DNA of 64,000 nucleotides from Ruminococcus flavefaciens (lineage in GTDB: Bacteria; Bacillota; Clostridia; Oscillospirales; Ruminococcaceae): NCBI GenBank assembly GCA_015067005.1, contig SVNH01000006.1, positions 1 through 64,000 of the forward strand. The letters are read 5' to 3'. Of the stretch, positions 18,441 through 27,910 are shown piece by piece (position 1 is the stretch's first letter; each line of letters begins with the position of its first letter). Below the pieces are notes generated by a model that saw only the letters and a list, made by a program, of their open reading frames with translations, was not told the DNA's origin and made no database searches. A program made the translations under genes and the position numbers.

Positions 18441-19628
18441 ATGAAAAGAATAACGGGACATTTAGCCGAGAAGCACGGCAAATGGTACGCCGTAATAAAC
18501 CTGTATGACGCCGACGGAAAGCGCCGCGAAAAGTGGCGCTCCCTCGACCTCGAAGCCAAGAAAGGCACAAAAACTGAAGCCAACCACCGTATGAACGAAG
18601 TGCTGGAGCAGTACAATCTCGGCGACCAGTACCTGCACGAAGGTATGTCGAGAGCCGACAAGGAACGCAACCGCATAGCTAATATGCGAGTTGAGGACTA
18701 CCTTGCGGAGTGGCTTGAGTCCTACAAAGGCAACATAACAAAATCAACGTACACAAGCTACAAACGGTATATGGACGTACACATGATACCGTTCTTCAAG
18801 AAGATGAAGATAAAGGTCAAGGAGATCACAGGCGACGAGATAAACGAATACTACGCTTATCTTCGCGGCAGAGGTATGAAAGGTACTTCTTGTCAGCGGC
18901 ACCACTCGCTCCTGCACCTTGCATTCAAATCTGCTATGAAGCGCCGTATCATTCCGACAAATCCCGTTGATCAGGCAGACCGCCCTAAGTCGATACAGTT
19001 CATCGGCAGCTACTATAACGCTGAGGAGATAAAGCAGCTCATCGACTGCACAAAGAACGATCCGCTGCACATCGTCATCATTATAGCCGCCTATTACGGA
19101 CTGCGCCGCAGCGAGGTCATCGGGCTGAAATGGTCGGCGGTGGACTTCGTAGGCAAGACCATAAGCATCAAGCATAAGGTGTTGCAGGACGAGGACGGAG
19201 TTGCTGGCTACGACGTAATGAAAACGAAATCGTCGTACAGAACGCTTCCGCTGATACCGGTAGTCGAGCAGGCACTCATCGCCGAGCGTGAACATCAGGC
19301 TGAGATGAAGAAAGCCTTTGGCAGAGGCTACTGCAAGAAGTACGAGGACTACATCTGTGTGGACGCTGTGGGAGAGCTGATACGTCCCAACTATGTGTCA
19401 GACCATTTCCCGATAGTGCTCCGGAAAAACGGTCTGCGTAAGATACGATTCCATGATCTGCGGCACAGTTGTGCCAGTCTGCTCCTTGCAAACGGAGTGC
19501 AGATGAAGCTGATACAGGAATGGCTGGGCCATAGCGACATAAGTACAACGAGCAACGTGTACAGTCATGTGGACAGCGAAAGCAAGAAGATGAGTGCGGA
19601 GGCGATAGCTAAAGCGCTCTCGGAGTAA
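18441..19628 (+). CDS. int: Tyrosine recombinase/integrase (Tn916 Int-like)
   Basis: AYYGLRRSEVIGLKW, RFHDLRHSCASLLLANGV, EWLGHSDISTTSNVYSH catalytic motifs; start chosen behind AAAGGAG. Confidence 0.93.
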   Translation: MKRITGHLAEKHGKWYAVINLYDADGKRREKWRSLDLEAKKGTKTEANHRMNEVLEQYNLGDQYLHEGMSRADKERNRIANMRVEDYLAEWLESYKGNITKSTYTSYKRYMDVHMIPFFKKMKIKVKEITGDEINEYYAYLRGRGMKGTSCQRHHSLLHLAFKSAMKRRIIPTNPVDQADRPKSIQFIGSYYNAEEIKQLIDCTKNDPLHIVIIIAAYYGLRRSEVIGLKWSAVDFVGKTISIKHKVLQDEDGVAGYDVMKTKSSYRTLPLIPVVEQALIAEREHQAEMKKAFGRGYCKKYEDYICVDAVGELIRPNYVSDHFPIVLRKNGLRKIRFHDLRHSCASLLLANGVQMKLIQEWLGHSDISTTSNVYSHVDSESKKMSAEAIAKALSE

Positions 19629-19634
19629 ATAAAA

Positions 19635-19660
19635 GCCTCTGAACGGTTATGTTCAGAGGC
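19635..19660 (+). terminator. Rho-independent terminator candidate
   Basis: GCCTCTGAAC/GTTCAGAGGC hairpin after int. Confidence 0.65.
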
Positions 19661-19667
19661 ACAAAAA

Positions 19668-20078
19668 CTATGATAATTCTAATCGCCGCAGAATCTCACG
19701 ATAAATCTTTTCATCATCATAAATTAGATAATTGTAATTCGGCACGATAGGACGCAAGTTGATCTCTAAGTTGATTTCATCAATAAAGTCGTCCATTGAT
19801 TTACAGGTTGAAGTCAAAGCTACTTCATCAGAATTAGGATGTACCTTAATATCCGCAAGATCAGTTTCCAAATGCCAAATTGATTCTTGCTGACCATAAA
19901 AGGTGAAATCTTTACAGCCAGCAACGATCAAAGAAAGTACCTGCTTTCTGATAAAATCAATATCGTGAATATGTTCGACTATCATAAAACATGTGATTGT
20001 ACCATTTTTTAAATCCATAACGCCGCGTTCAATATCTAATCCCCAAAAATTGGAACCTAACATTTCAGTTGCTGACAT
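19668..20078 (-). CDS. Hypothetical protein
   Basis: 136-aa ORF, no recognised domain; 5' spacing compatible with an RBS. Confidence 0.6.
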   Translation of the reverse strand: MSATEMLGSNFWGLDIERGVMDLKNGTITCFMIVEHIHDIDFIRKQVLSLIVAGCKDFTFYGQQESIWHLETDLADIKVHPNSDEVALTSTCKSMDDFIDEINLEINLRPIVPNYNYLIYDDEKIYREILRRLELS

Positions 20079-20147
20079 ATTATCACCTCTGAAATAATGA
20101 TGAAAAGATAGTAAAAATCGACATCAAATAAATGATGTCGATTGGCT

Positions 20148-20236
20148 TGGCGCAGTGGGTGGGATTCGAACCCACGTCCCTCAAGGGGCATCATGATTTC
20201 GAGTCATGTCCGTTATGACCACTTCGATACCACTGC
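20148..20236 (-). tRNA. tRNA-Ser (anticodon CGA), CCA encoded
   Basis: GCAGTGG/CCACTGC acceptor, CATGA-CTCGAAA-TCATG anticodon arm, long variable arm GCCCCTTGAGGGAC, GTGGG-TTCGAAT-CCCAC T arm. Confidence 0.95.
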
Positions 20237-20327
20237 ACAAATTACTATAATATTATATCACAAGAGCTACGAAAAATCAAGAGCGGAGAAATAAAATAAT
20301 AGTTATAACCAAATAATATCAATATCT

Positions 20328-21209
20328 TTAAGTAAAAACGAGACTCATAACAAATTTATCCCCTTCGATTGAAGCGTCTATACTTCCGCCGAGGAGTTCA
20401 GTAAACTGTTTTGCAATAGCAAGACCAAGACCAGTATTTCCTTTAGTACGTGAAATATCAGTTGTATAGAACTCATCGAAAACATGATCTATACTGATTT
20501 CCTCAGAGCCGAGAGTATTCTCAAAAACTATCCTGATAGAATCCGAATCAATAACGCTTATTGAAAGGTCTCCCGCACTGTGTTTAAGAGCGTTGCCGAT
20601 AAGATTATCGAAAATACGCATGAGCATATTGCGGTTTGAGGCGATTTTCAGCCTGTGCTTATCACAGTTGAATATGACCTTTCTGCCGCGGCAGGAATAG
20701 TCGTCATAGTAATGCACTATCGACTCTTCAAGAACGCCGATGAGATCAATTTCAGAAAGCTGAGGTTTTTTTCCGCTTGAAACGATCTGTGAAAGTTCAA
20801 AGAAGGAATTAATAAGCTCTTCGAGTCTTATCAGTCTTTTATGAATGATCTCAAGTTCGCGTTTCTTCTCATCTTCTGAGATGTTGCTGTTGCGTATGAG
20901 ATCCATGTATCCCATAGCTGATGTAAGCGGAGTACGCAGATCATGAGAAATATTAGTCATCATCTGTTCGAGGGTATGGTTTTTCTGTTTATACTCTGCT
21001 CTTATGGTACGTGTTTCCTTCAGAAGAGAGTTTATCTCATTGATAAGTTTTTTCTCGGCACCTCTCTGAGAATGAAGAAGCACATTAGTATCCTTGTGGC
21101 TAACATCGCGCATTTGTACGATGATACTCCTGAGCTCTTTCATATGAACAAAGCAGAGGAACAGAAGTATGCACACAGCCGCTGCGAGTATTATAGTTAG
21201 TTTTAGCAA
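20328..21209 (-). CDS. Sensor histidine kinase
   Basis: MMTNISHDLRTPLTSAMGYMDLI H-box; GNTGLGLAIAKQFTELLGGSI. Confidence 0.95.
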   Translation of the reverse strand: MLKLTIILAAAVCILLFLCFVHMKELRSIIVQMRDVSHKDTNVLLHSQRGAEKKLINEINSLLKETRTIRAEYKQKNHTLEQMMTNISHDLRTPLTSAMGYMDLIRNSNISEDEKKRELEIIHKRLIRLEELINSFFELSQIVSSGKKPQLSEIDLIGVLEESIVHYYDDYSCRGRKVIFNCDKHRLKIASNRNMLMRIFDNLIGNALKHSAGDLSISVIDSDSIRIVFENTLGSEEISIDHVFDEFYTTDISRTKGNTGLGLAIAKQFTELLGGSIDASIEGDKFVMSLVFT

Positions 21210-21232
21210 AATCTGTTCCTCCTGATAAACAG

Positions 21233-22069
21233 TTATCTTATCTCAGCCTTTTTAAAAGAGAAATAGCTGGTTGAAATAAAGAATGCAAATATCACAAAGC
21301 ACAGCAGATATACCCTGTAAAGGTATGTATCTGAAGGCTCATGCAGAACATTATACATTGAAGATGAAAGCTCATATTCCGCATACTTATCGTCCACTTT
21401 TGCCAGTGAGCCATAAAGCGCAAACACAAGTTGACAAATAAGTATAAATGGTATGGCCAGTCCATTATAAAAAGAGGCTTTCCGGCATATAAAAGCCAAT
21501 CCGATGACTATTCCTGCAAGAGCCATGATTATAGGGAACTGATACATATACACTTCAAATGTCTCAGTAATTGTAAGGCAGCTTTTTCCGTTAAAAATGA
21601 CGCCTGCTGCATGAAATGCAAGATCATTCAAAAGTGTGAAAGCAGCACAGGCAAACAATGTGAAGCCTACTTTTGAGAAATAGTACCTGTTTCTGCTTAT
21701 TGCAGAGGAAAGTGTATTCTTAACGCTTCCTGCTGAAAAATCAGATGTTATTATCACGAACGCCAGAACTACAAAAGCATAGTAAAGGTTCACATTCTGA
21801 GAAAGGTAATCCCTTTCAAGGCAGTAATCATCGCACGAAAGCATATATTCACGCAAAGCATAAAGGCTCATACTATTATACTCTTCTGCCGGTATCTTTG
21901 ACAGAATATTTGAAGCATCACTGTGACCGAAACCTATATTCAGTATCATTCCGGGAGCGACCTGAAAAAGCGAAATCGCCATAAAAAACGCCGTTACCAG
22001 AATTATTATGTATGCCGACTTTCCTCTAACCAATCTATAAAGATCAGATCTGCATATATTTATCATCAC
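21233..22069 (-). CDS. ABC-2 type transporter permease
   Basis: Polytopic 278-aa protein (DFSAGSVKNTLSSAISRNRYYFSKV) adjacent to an ABC ATPase. Confidence 0.88.
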   Translation of the reverse strand: MMINICRSDLYRLVRGKSAYIIILVTAFFMAISLFQVAPGMILNIGFGHSDASNILSKIPAEEYNSMSLYALREYMLSCDDYCLERDYLSQNVNLYYAFVVLAFVIITSDFSAGSVKNTLSSAISRNRYYFSKVGFTLFACAAFTLLNDLAFHAAGVIFNGKSCLTITETFEVYMYQFPIIMALAGIVIGLAFICRKASFYNGLAIPFILICQLVFALYGSLAKVDDKYAEYELSSSMYNVLHEPSDTYLYRVYLLCFVIFAFFISTSYFSFKKAEIR

Positions 22070-22980
22070 GAACCCTCCCCTACAAGCTTCTTGAAATAGT
22101 CCTCAAGTGAAACGCCGGATTCAAATATTTCCCAAACATCAACATCATTATTGATAAGTGTTCGGTTAACAATATCCGGTCTTACATTTTCCTCGTAGAT
22201 CCTGAGTTCTCTGTTATCTATCACCTTATAGTCAGACAGCCCGAGCTTATCCTCTATTACTGTAACAGCACGTTTTATATTTTCTGATCTCAGAACGATA
22301 CATCTGCTGCATTCAAGATCAAGCTCCTGTTTTGTTGACTCTTTGATCACCTTTCCGTTGTCAATAAAAAGGAAGCGGTTCGCAACAGCATAGAGTTCCG
22401 AAAGAATGTGGCTCGAAATGATAAGCGTTATACCGCGCTCTGTATTCAGCTTCCTGAATGTCGTTCTGAGCTCACTTATTGCGATCGGATCAAGTCCGTT
22501 GATCGGCTCATCAAGTATCATAAGATCAGGCGCATCGAGCATCGCAAAGGCGATTCCGAGACGCTGCTTCATTCCAAGCGAAAACTTCCTGAATTTTTTA
22601 TTCTTATTCTCTGTCAGCCCGACCATTTTTAGTGCCTCGTCGATCTGACCACGGTCAGTGATCCCCTTCTGGCAGGAATAGTAGCAAAGGTTCTGATAGG
22701 CTGTAAGATTACCGAAAAATGCAGGATTCTCGATAAGCGAGCCTATTCTCCTCACTTCATTTGCCGCCTCAGCACCGGTCTTTCCGAACAGCTCGAATTC
22801 TCCGCTTGTCTTGTAGGTCAGACCGGTCAGCAATTTCATAATAGTAGTCTTACCTGCTCCGTTGCGACCGATAAGTCCATATATATCCTCGCGGTAAACG
22901 GTCATATCAGCCGCATCGAGCGCTGTGCAGTTCTTATACTTTTTGGTAAGCTTATTAGTCCTTACTACGATCTCGCGCAT
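22066..22980 (-). CDS. ABC transporter ATP-binding protein (bacitracin/lantibiotic-export-like)
   Basis: GRNGAGKTTIMKLLTGL Walker A; SLGMKQRLGIAFAMLDAPDLMILDEPINGLDP. Confidence 0.95.
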   Translation of the reverse strand: MREIVVRTNKLTKKYKNCTALDAADMTVYREDIYGLIGRNGAGKTTIMKLLTGLTYKTSGEFELFGKTGAEAANEVRRIGSLIENPAFFGNLTAYQNLCYYSCQKGITDRGQIDEALKMVGLTENKNKKFRKFSLGMKQRLGIAFAMLDAPDLMILDEPINGLDPIAISELRTTFRKLNTERGITLIISSHILSELYAVANRFLFIDNGKVIKESTKQELDLECSRCIVLRSENIKRAVTVIEDKLGLSDYKVIDNRELRIYEENVRPDIVNRTLINNDVDVWEIFESGVSLEDYFKKLVGEGS

Positions 22981-23081
22981 ATAATGTGACTCCCCTTTGC
23001 ATCGTTTTCAGTTTATAGTCACATTATAACATCTAATCATAAAAAAACACTTAAACTAATTCTTAAATATTCCTAAAAACT

Positions 23082-23762
23082 TTATGAAAGCTTTTTCAGA
23101 CGATAGCCTATGCCCCAAACTGTTTCGATATATTCCTCGTCCGGATCGAATTCCTTCAGCTTTTTACGCAGCTTGCTTATATGGACGTTCAAAGTATTAT
23201 CATCGGCTGAATTCTCATAGTCCCATACAATATCGTAGATCATGCTCTTAGTGCAGGTACGGTCGGGATTATCCATGAGAAGCTTCAGCAATGCGAACTC
23301 ATGCTTTGAAAGCTCTAAATTGCGTCCTTTTACTGTTACGCTGAAATCATTTTTATTCAGCACAAGATTCTTATATGTAAGCTGCTCGGCAGCTGCACGT
23401 TCATTGGACTTTCTGAGTCTTGCGGCAATTCGCGCAAGGAGCTCATCGTTATTGAACGGCTTCGTTACATAGTCATCCGCACCGAGTTCAAAAAGCTCAA
23501 CCTTCTTGCCGACCTCATGAACAGCACTTATTACTATTACCGGCACATTGTATTTGGCTTTCAGTTCACTGATGACTTCCTCACCGCTTTTCCCCGGAAG
23601 CATGAGATCAAGAAGTATCAGGTCAATGCCGCTGCCGTTTACGAGAAGCCCCTCAGTACCCGAATATGCGCTGATTGTATTATATCCGTTCTGTCTGAGG
23701 AGTATCATCAGCATATCGTTGATACCAACGTCGTCCTCAATTATCAGAATTTTGTTGCTCAA
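23082..23762 (-). CDS. OmpR-family response regulator
   Basis: Receiver domain with IIEDD and LILLDLMLPGKSGEE; C-terminal wHTH TVWGIGYRLKKL. Confidence 0.96.
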   Translation of the reverse strand: MSNKILIIEDDVGINDMLMILLRQNGYNTISAYSGTEGLLVNGSGIDLILLDLMLPGKSGEEVISELKAKYNVPVIVISAVHEVGKKVELFELGADDYVTKPFNNDELLARIAARLRKSNERAAAEQLTYKNLVLNKNDFSVTVKGRNLELSKHEFALLKLLMDNPDRTCTKSMIYDIVWDYENSADDNTLNVHISKLRKKLKEFDPDEEYIETVWGIGYRLKKLS

Positions 23763-23880
23763 ATCAAATTCCTCCCTGTATCATGAATGATGTCTTATAA
23801 TATTATAGAATAAAATCCAGATTATGTCAAGAAATCCGCAATTTCTTCCTCAGCTCCGGAAAGCGCAGTATAAGTAAAAA

Positions 23881-23903
23881 AGCCGGTTTATTGCAAACCG
23901 GCT
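23881..23903. terminator. Rho-independent terminator candidate
   Basis: AGCCGGTTT/AAACCGGCT hairpin. Confidence 0.65.
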
Positions 23904-23926
23904 TCTTTATTATTCAGTATTTAAGA

Positions 23927-25489
23927 TCATTTGCCGTCAATATCAGCATATCCGACCTGACCGTTATACTTGTTCACCATATCCTTCAGAGCTGTGATAA
24001 CTGAACCGTTTATCTTAGTGGACTTCTTAACGATAGCAGCCTTGAACTGGAATGTATGCTTTCCAACAGGAGTGCTCTGCTTGGAGTTGAGCTTATCCAT
24101 TGCTTCATTGACCATATCCATTACAGATTCCTTAGTAACCGACTTGTTATCGCCCTTGATAGCAATTACAAATTCATCAGAACCTGTACGATAGATCTTG
24201 CCGCCTCTTACAGTCTGCTTCAGCTGATCCACTGTTCTGACGAGCAGCCAGTCGCCTATATCGTTTCCGTACTGCGAGTTAACTCCGCTGAAATCAGCGA
24301 TGTTGAACATTGCGAAGAAGTAAGGTGTATCGCTGCTAACCTTCATTTCATCTGCGTCCATTGAGAACGAGATACGGTTGTTTACATCTGTAAGAACATC
24401 CTTGAACATAGCAGTATAAAGCGATTCCTTAGTCTTGTTGTTCTTAACGATAGTGGAAGCGAGCTTCTGGCTTACCTTCTGCTGCTTTCTTGTGATGAAG
24501 CTGAATACTATCATGAGACCGATGAGGATGATAGCAAAGATTATCATGTATACTCTGAGGTCATAGGTAAGTGAGTAAACCTCTTCTCTTGTATCATCGA
24601 GCATGAGCAGCCAGCCGTACTCAGGAATATATGAGTAAATGGATACGTACTTCTTGCCGTCCTTCTTATACTCGAAATCGCCGTCCTCAGCTTGTTTTGT
24701 ACCTGCGTATTTCGCACAGATATCCTGTATGTCCTGATTCTCGGCAGGCTTATACATAAGATCCTTGTCATCGTTAAAGACGTATCTTCCGTCATTAACG
24801 TTGACCATGCTGTAAGATGAGTTTTCGATTCCCTTGATAGAAAGCGAATTGAGTTTATTGATAAGCTGCTCGGTGTAAATACCAAGACCAACGAAGCCGA
24901 TAGGCTCGCCTGCGTCGTTATATACAGCCTTATACATTGATACGATCTGCTTACTTGTAGCCGGTGAAAGGATCATGCCGGTATTATAAACGTCATTGCC
25001 TGCTTCAAGCATAGCGTCCTGAAGCTGTTTGAGTTCCTTTTCCTTAGTGTCCTTAGGTCTTGTGGTCATGCCGACTGTCTTAGGATTTGTATGAGCGAGA
25101 CAGTGAGTTTCCCACGAACCGATCCAAAGACCTTCAAGGTTATCTATCTCACCGGAGAAAGCCTCAGTGTAAGCCTGAGCTGCTGCGATAAGTTCGCTGC
25201 TGCCGGAATCACTGAGAATATCAGTAGACTGTCCGAGCGCATTCTGTCTTTCGAGAAGCTTCTTGACCTCATAACCTTCACTGAAATATGTAAGTGTCTT
25301 TTCAGCGTTTTCAACATAGTTGAGAATGATAGAAGCACGCTCATCAGTAATGGTCTGCATATGTTCGATAGCATTCTTCTTGGTAGTTTTTGTAATAGTT
25401 GCTGTCATTATAGTTGAAAGTACGATCATAAGCACAAGCTGTATTATGAGCGCAACACTCAAAGCCGATATTTTCTTAGAACCATTCAT
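23927..25489 (-). CDS. dCache-type sensor with GGDEF domain (GSDEF variant)
   Basis: N-terminal TM and long extracytoplasmic domain, second TM, then FKDVLTDVNNRISF...YRTGSDEFVIAIKG. Confidence 0.9.
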   Translation of the reverse strand: MNGSKKISALSVALIIQLVLMIVLSTIMTATITKTTKKNAIEHMQTITDERASIILNYVENAEKTLTYFSEGYEVKKLLERQNALGQSTDILSDSGSSELIAAAQAYTEAFSGEIDNLEGLWIGSWETHCLAHTNPKTVGMTTRPKDTKEKELKQLQDAMLEAGNDVYNTGMILSPATSKQIVSMYKAVYNDAGEPIGFVGLGIYTEQLINKLNSLSIKGIENSSYSMVNVNDGRYVFNDDKDLMYKPAENQDIQDICAKYAGTKQAEDGDFEYKKDGKKYVSIYSYIPEYGWLLMLDDTREEVYSLTYDLRVYMIIFAIILIGLMIVFSFITRKQQKVSQKLASTIVKNNKTKESLYTAMFKDVLTDVNNRISFSMDADEMKVSSDTPYFFAMFNIADFSGVNSQYGNDIGDWLLVRTVDQLKQTVRGGKIYRTGSDEFVIAIKGDNKSVTKESVMDMVNEAMDKLNSKQSTPVGKHTFQFKAAIVKKSTKINGSVITALKDMVNKYNGQVGYADIDGK

Positions 25490-25511
25490 GTTATTTTCTT
25501 CCTTTCATAGC

Positions 25512-26264
25512 TTATTTATTGAAAAAACCAAATCGTTTTTTCTTGGATGTTATCCGGTCGATCTCTTCGTCATCGTCTGAAGCAGCTCTCAACAGACTAT
25601 TCACTCTGTTTTTCAGAAGATCGCTGCTCGAATTATTACTTGTTGCAGTTACAACTTCCTCTTCGTCTTCATCGTCTTCATCATCGACCTGCTGAGCAGC
25701 CGGCTGCGGCTGAGCCTTCGGAAGCGGATTAACAGGAGGCGGAGGTGCTGCCGGCTGATTTACCGGCGGCGGAGTTACTGGCTGTGCTGGTGCTCTGTTG
25801 AAGCCATTGCCCATTATTACCGGACCGTTATTCCCGCCGCGCATCATAGGCGGTTCAGGAACAACTCCCGGATTTGAAGCAAACATTCCAACATCAGTGA
25901 TCCTTATCATTCTGTCAGGCATCAGCAGTACACAGTTAGCGTTTTCCGGATGCAGCGAAAGAATATAGCCGATACAGTTATTACACGGCAGCATCTGCAT
26001 TCTTGTCTGAGTAGCTATAAGCACGAGCTCATCAATAATATTTTCTCCTGCATCAAGCATACTCTGAACAGCTTCTACCTCAGCGTGTACTCCCATTACA
26101 CCCGGTGCATTAAGACGGCTTACACCTGTAAACACTCTTCCGGATCTTGTTCTGATAGCACAAACAGTATCATCAGGTGATACGAAATGATTTGATTCAA
26201 GTACCCTGATCGCAATAGTATGTGCTGCATTGATAGTATCATTAGTGTTCATTTGTGCTTTCAC
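25512..26264 (-). CDS. Cytidine-deaminase-like domain protein with Pro-rich/acidic C-terminal tail
   Basis: RSGRVFTGVSRLNAPGVMGVHAEVEAVQSMLDAGE...LPCNNCIGYI (HAE + PCxxC), then a PPP/QP-rich and DDEDDEDEEE tail. Confidence 0.75.
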   Translation of the reverse strand: MKAQMNTNDTINAAHTIAIRVLESNHFVSPDDTVCAIRTRSGRVFTGVSRLNAPGVMGVHAEVEAVQSMLDAGENIIDELVLIATQTRMQMLPCNNCIGYILSLHPENANCVLLMPDRMIRITDVGMFASNPGVVPEPPMMRGGNNGPVIMGNGFNRAPAQPVTPPPVNQPAAPPPPVNPLPKAQPQPAAQQVDDEDDEDEEEVVTATSNNSSSDLLKNRVNSLLRAASDDDEEIDRITSKKKRFGFFNK

Positions 26265-26674
26265 CCCTGCGTTCTTATACTTTAAATAAGTGCTTTATAT
26301 TATTGTACACCTATTCTCCGAATACTTCTACCGAATTGTTTGTAGAGTTGATTGAAATACTATTAAATATAATTAGTAAATTTGTGACTTATTTTCTTTT
26401 TTAAACTAATGGCTAATTCTTTTGAAATATTTCGTCTTGTGTATATATTAATAATAGCAAATTTTTAAGCTTTTGTCAATGAAAGTTGTTTGATTGTCGA
26501 TAATTTTGGCTGGTTACACAAATAAACCATATCAAAAATAACAAAAAGTCCAAATTTTAAATTTTGCTTATATAAGTTAAAACTTGATTCGCTTTAAGTC
26601 CGGAATTTGGTATAATATATTAGATTAATCACATTTTCTACACATAGCCACATTCCAGACAAACGTTATGTTAA

Positions 26675-26718
26675 CTTTTCGTAAAATTTGACCACAAACT
26701 ATGGAAATTTACGAAAAG
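26675..26718. promoter_or_regulatory. Operator-like inverted repeat upstream of the VanX-like gene
   Basis: CTTTTCGTAAA (26675-26685) and TTTACGAAAAG (26708-26718), adjacent to TATAAT (26724-26729). Confidence 0.55.
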
Positions 26719-26769
26719 TGTGTTATAATATAGTCAGACAAACAAATACGACTCATTCGGTGAATTAAT

Positions 26770-27510
26770 ATGAATATCAAACCGATCGCTGTGATCGCTC
26801 TTTCTGGTATTGCCGCAGCAGCTTATGCAAGAGCTTCCAGAATCGAATGCAAGTGTCCAGACGATCACAACGAAGCAGCAGAAATTGCTGCATCCGGATT
26901 CACTCTTTTGTCGGATGTGATACCGGAAGCTATATTCGATATAAGATATTACTCAGCTTACAATTTTGTAGGCGAAAGAATAAACGGTTACGAACAGCCT
27001 GCCGCACTCCTTACTAACGAAGCTGCATCAGCACTGAAAAAGGTCAGCGATGATCTTTCAGGCAAAGGATATATGCTGAAAATATTCGATGCATACCGTC
27101 CGCAGAAAGCAGTGGATCACTTCGTTAAATGGGCTGAAAATGTCTCAGATACAAGGATGAAGAAAATCTTTTATCCTGATATTGACAAGTCTTTACTGAT
27201 AAAAGAAGGCTACATCGCATCTACTTCAAGTCACAGCCGCGGAAGTGCAGTAGACCTCACACTCGTGGATATGAACACCGGTAAAGAGTTGGATATGGGA
27301 AGTCCTTTCGACTTCTTCGGTAAGATCTCACATCCGGATTTCAAAGGCGTGTCCGAAAAGCAGTACAGCAACCGTATGCTTCTTCGAGAAGCAATGACCA
27401 AGCAGAATTTTATGCCGCTTAATGAAGAATGGTGGCATTTCACTCTTCATAATGAACCCTTCCCCGTCACCTATTTCACCTTCCCTGTAAACGAAAATAT
27501 GGTAAAATAA
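26770..27510 (+). CDS. M15D D-Ala-D-Ala dipeptidase (VanX-like)
   Basis: DIRYYSAYNFVGERINGY, DAYRPQKAVDHF, SSHSRGSAVDLTL, EEWWHFTL zinc/catalytic motifs. Confidence 0.93.
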   Translation: MNIKPIAVIALSGIAAAAYARASRIECKCPDDHNEAAEIAASGFTLLSDVIPEAIFDIRYYSAYNFVGERINGYEQPAALLTNEAASALKKVSDDLSGKGYMLKIFDAYRPQKAVDHFVKWAENVSDTRMKKIFYPDIDKSLLIKEGYIASTSSHSRGSAVDLTLVDMNTGKELDMGSPFDFFGKISHPDFKGVSEKQYSNRMLLREAMTKQNFMPLNEEWWHFTLHNEPFPVTYFTFPVNENMVK

Positions 27511-27516
27511 GGCGCA

Positions 27517-27557
27517 AGCATTAAAGTCTCCCGAACTATGCGGGAGACTTTAATGCT
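27517..27557 (+). terminator. Rho-independent terminator
   Basis: 17-bp stem AGCATTAAAGTCTCCCG/CGGGAGACTTTAATGCT followed by TTTTA. Confidence 0.85.
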
Positions 27558-27609
27558 TTTATTCATATATCGAAATTATGAACTTTTCTTAAACTTTTCT
27601 ACAAACCTC

Positions 27610-27637
27610 TTGATTTTTATGGAAATAGTGATAAAAT
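27610..27637 (+). promoter_or_regulatory. Promoter candidate for an ORF-less transcript
   Basis: TTGATT (27610-27615), 16-nt spacer, TAAAAT (27632-27637). Confidence 0.5.
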
Positions 27638-27643
27638 AGTATT

Positions 27644-27820
27644 AACGGAAGGCATATAAAATAAGTGCACGTCCAGCACAATGAACGCGTATGTATAATG
27701 TCTAACCGCATATGCTTGATATATCGGCACTGCAGCCGCGAACTGCGGACAGTCCCGCATTAATATCATTATCGAAATCATAGTCCCCGTGTTACAACCT
27801 CTTCGGCACGGGGACTTTCC
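27644..27820 (+). ncRNA. Candidate structured small RNA of unknown family
   Basis: Own promoter, several internal stems and a strong 3' hairpin AGTCCCCGTG/CACGGGGACT (27782-27816); a separate promoter for the next gene begins downstream. Confidence 0.4.
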
Positions 27821-27910
27821 CTTTGTACTATTGACATCACTGCACAAAATGTGATAAAATACTTTTGTGAGACTTTTCTCGATTTTTTACACCTTCAGGA
27901 GTGATGCCAT

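Noticed and set aside
20148-20236. tRNA-Ser as the confirmed attachment site for the 18.4-kb integrase
   Set aside because: No duplicated tRNA 3' segment was found by eye near the int gene; kept only as a hypothesis.
20328-23762. Naming the HK/ABC/RR module a specific bacitracin or lantibiotic resistance locus
   Set aside because: Architecture fits, but substrate cannot be read from sequence alone and there is no adjacent biosynthesis gene.
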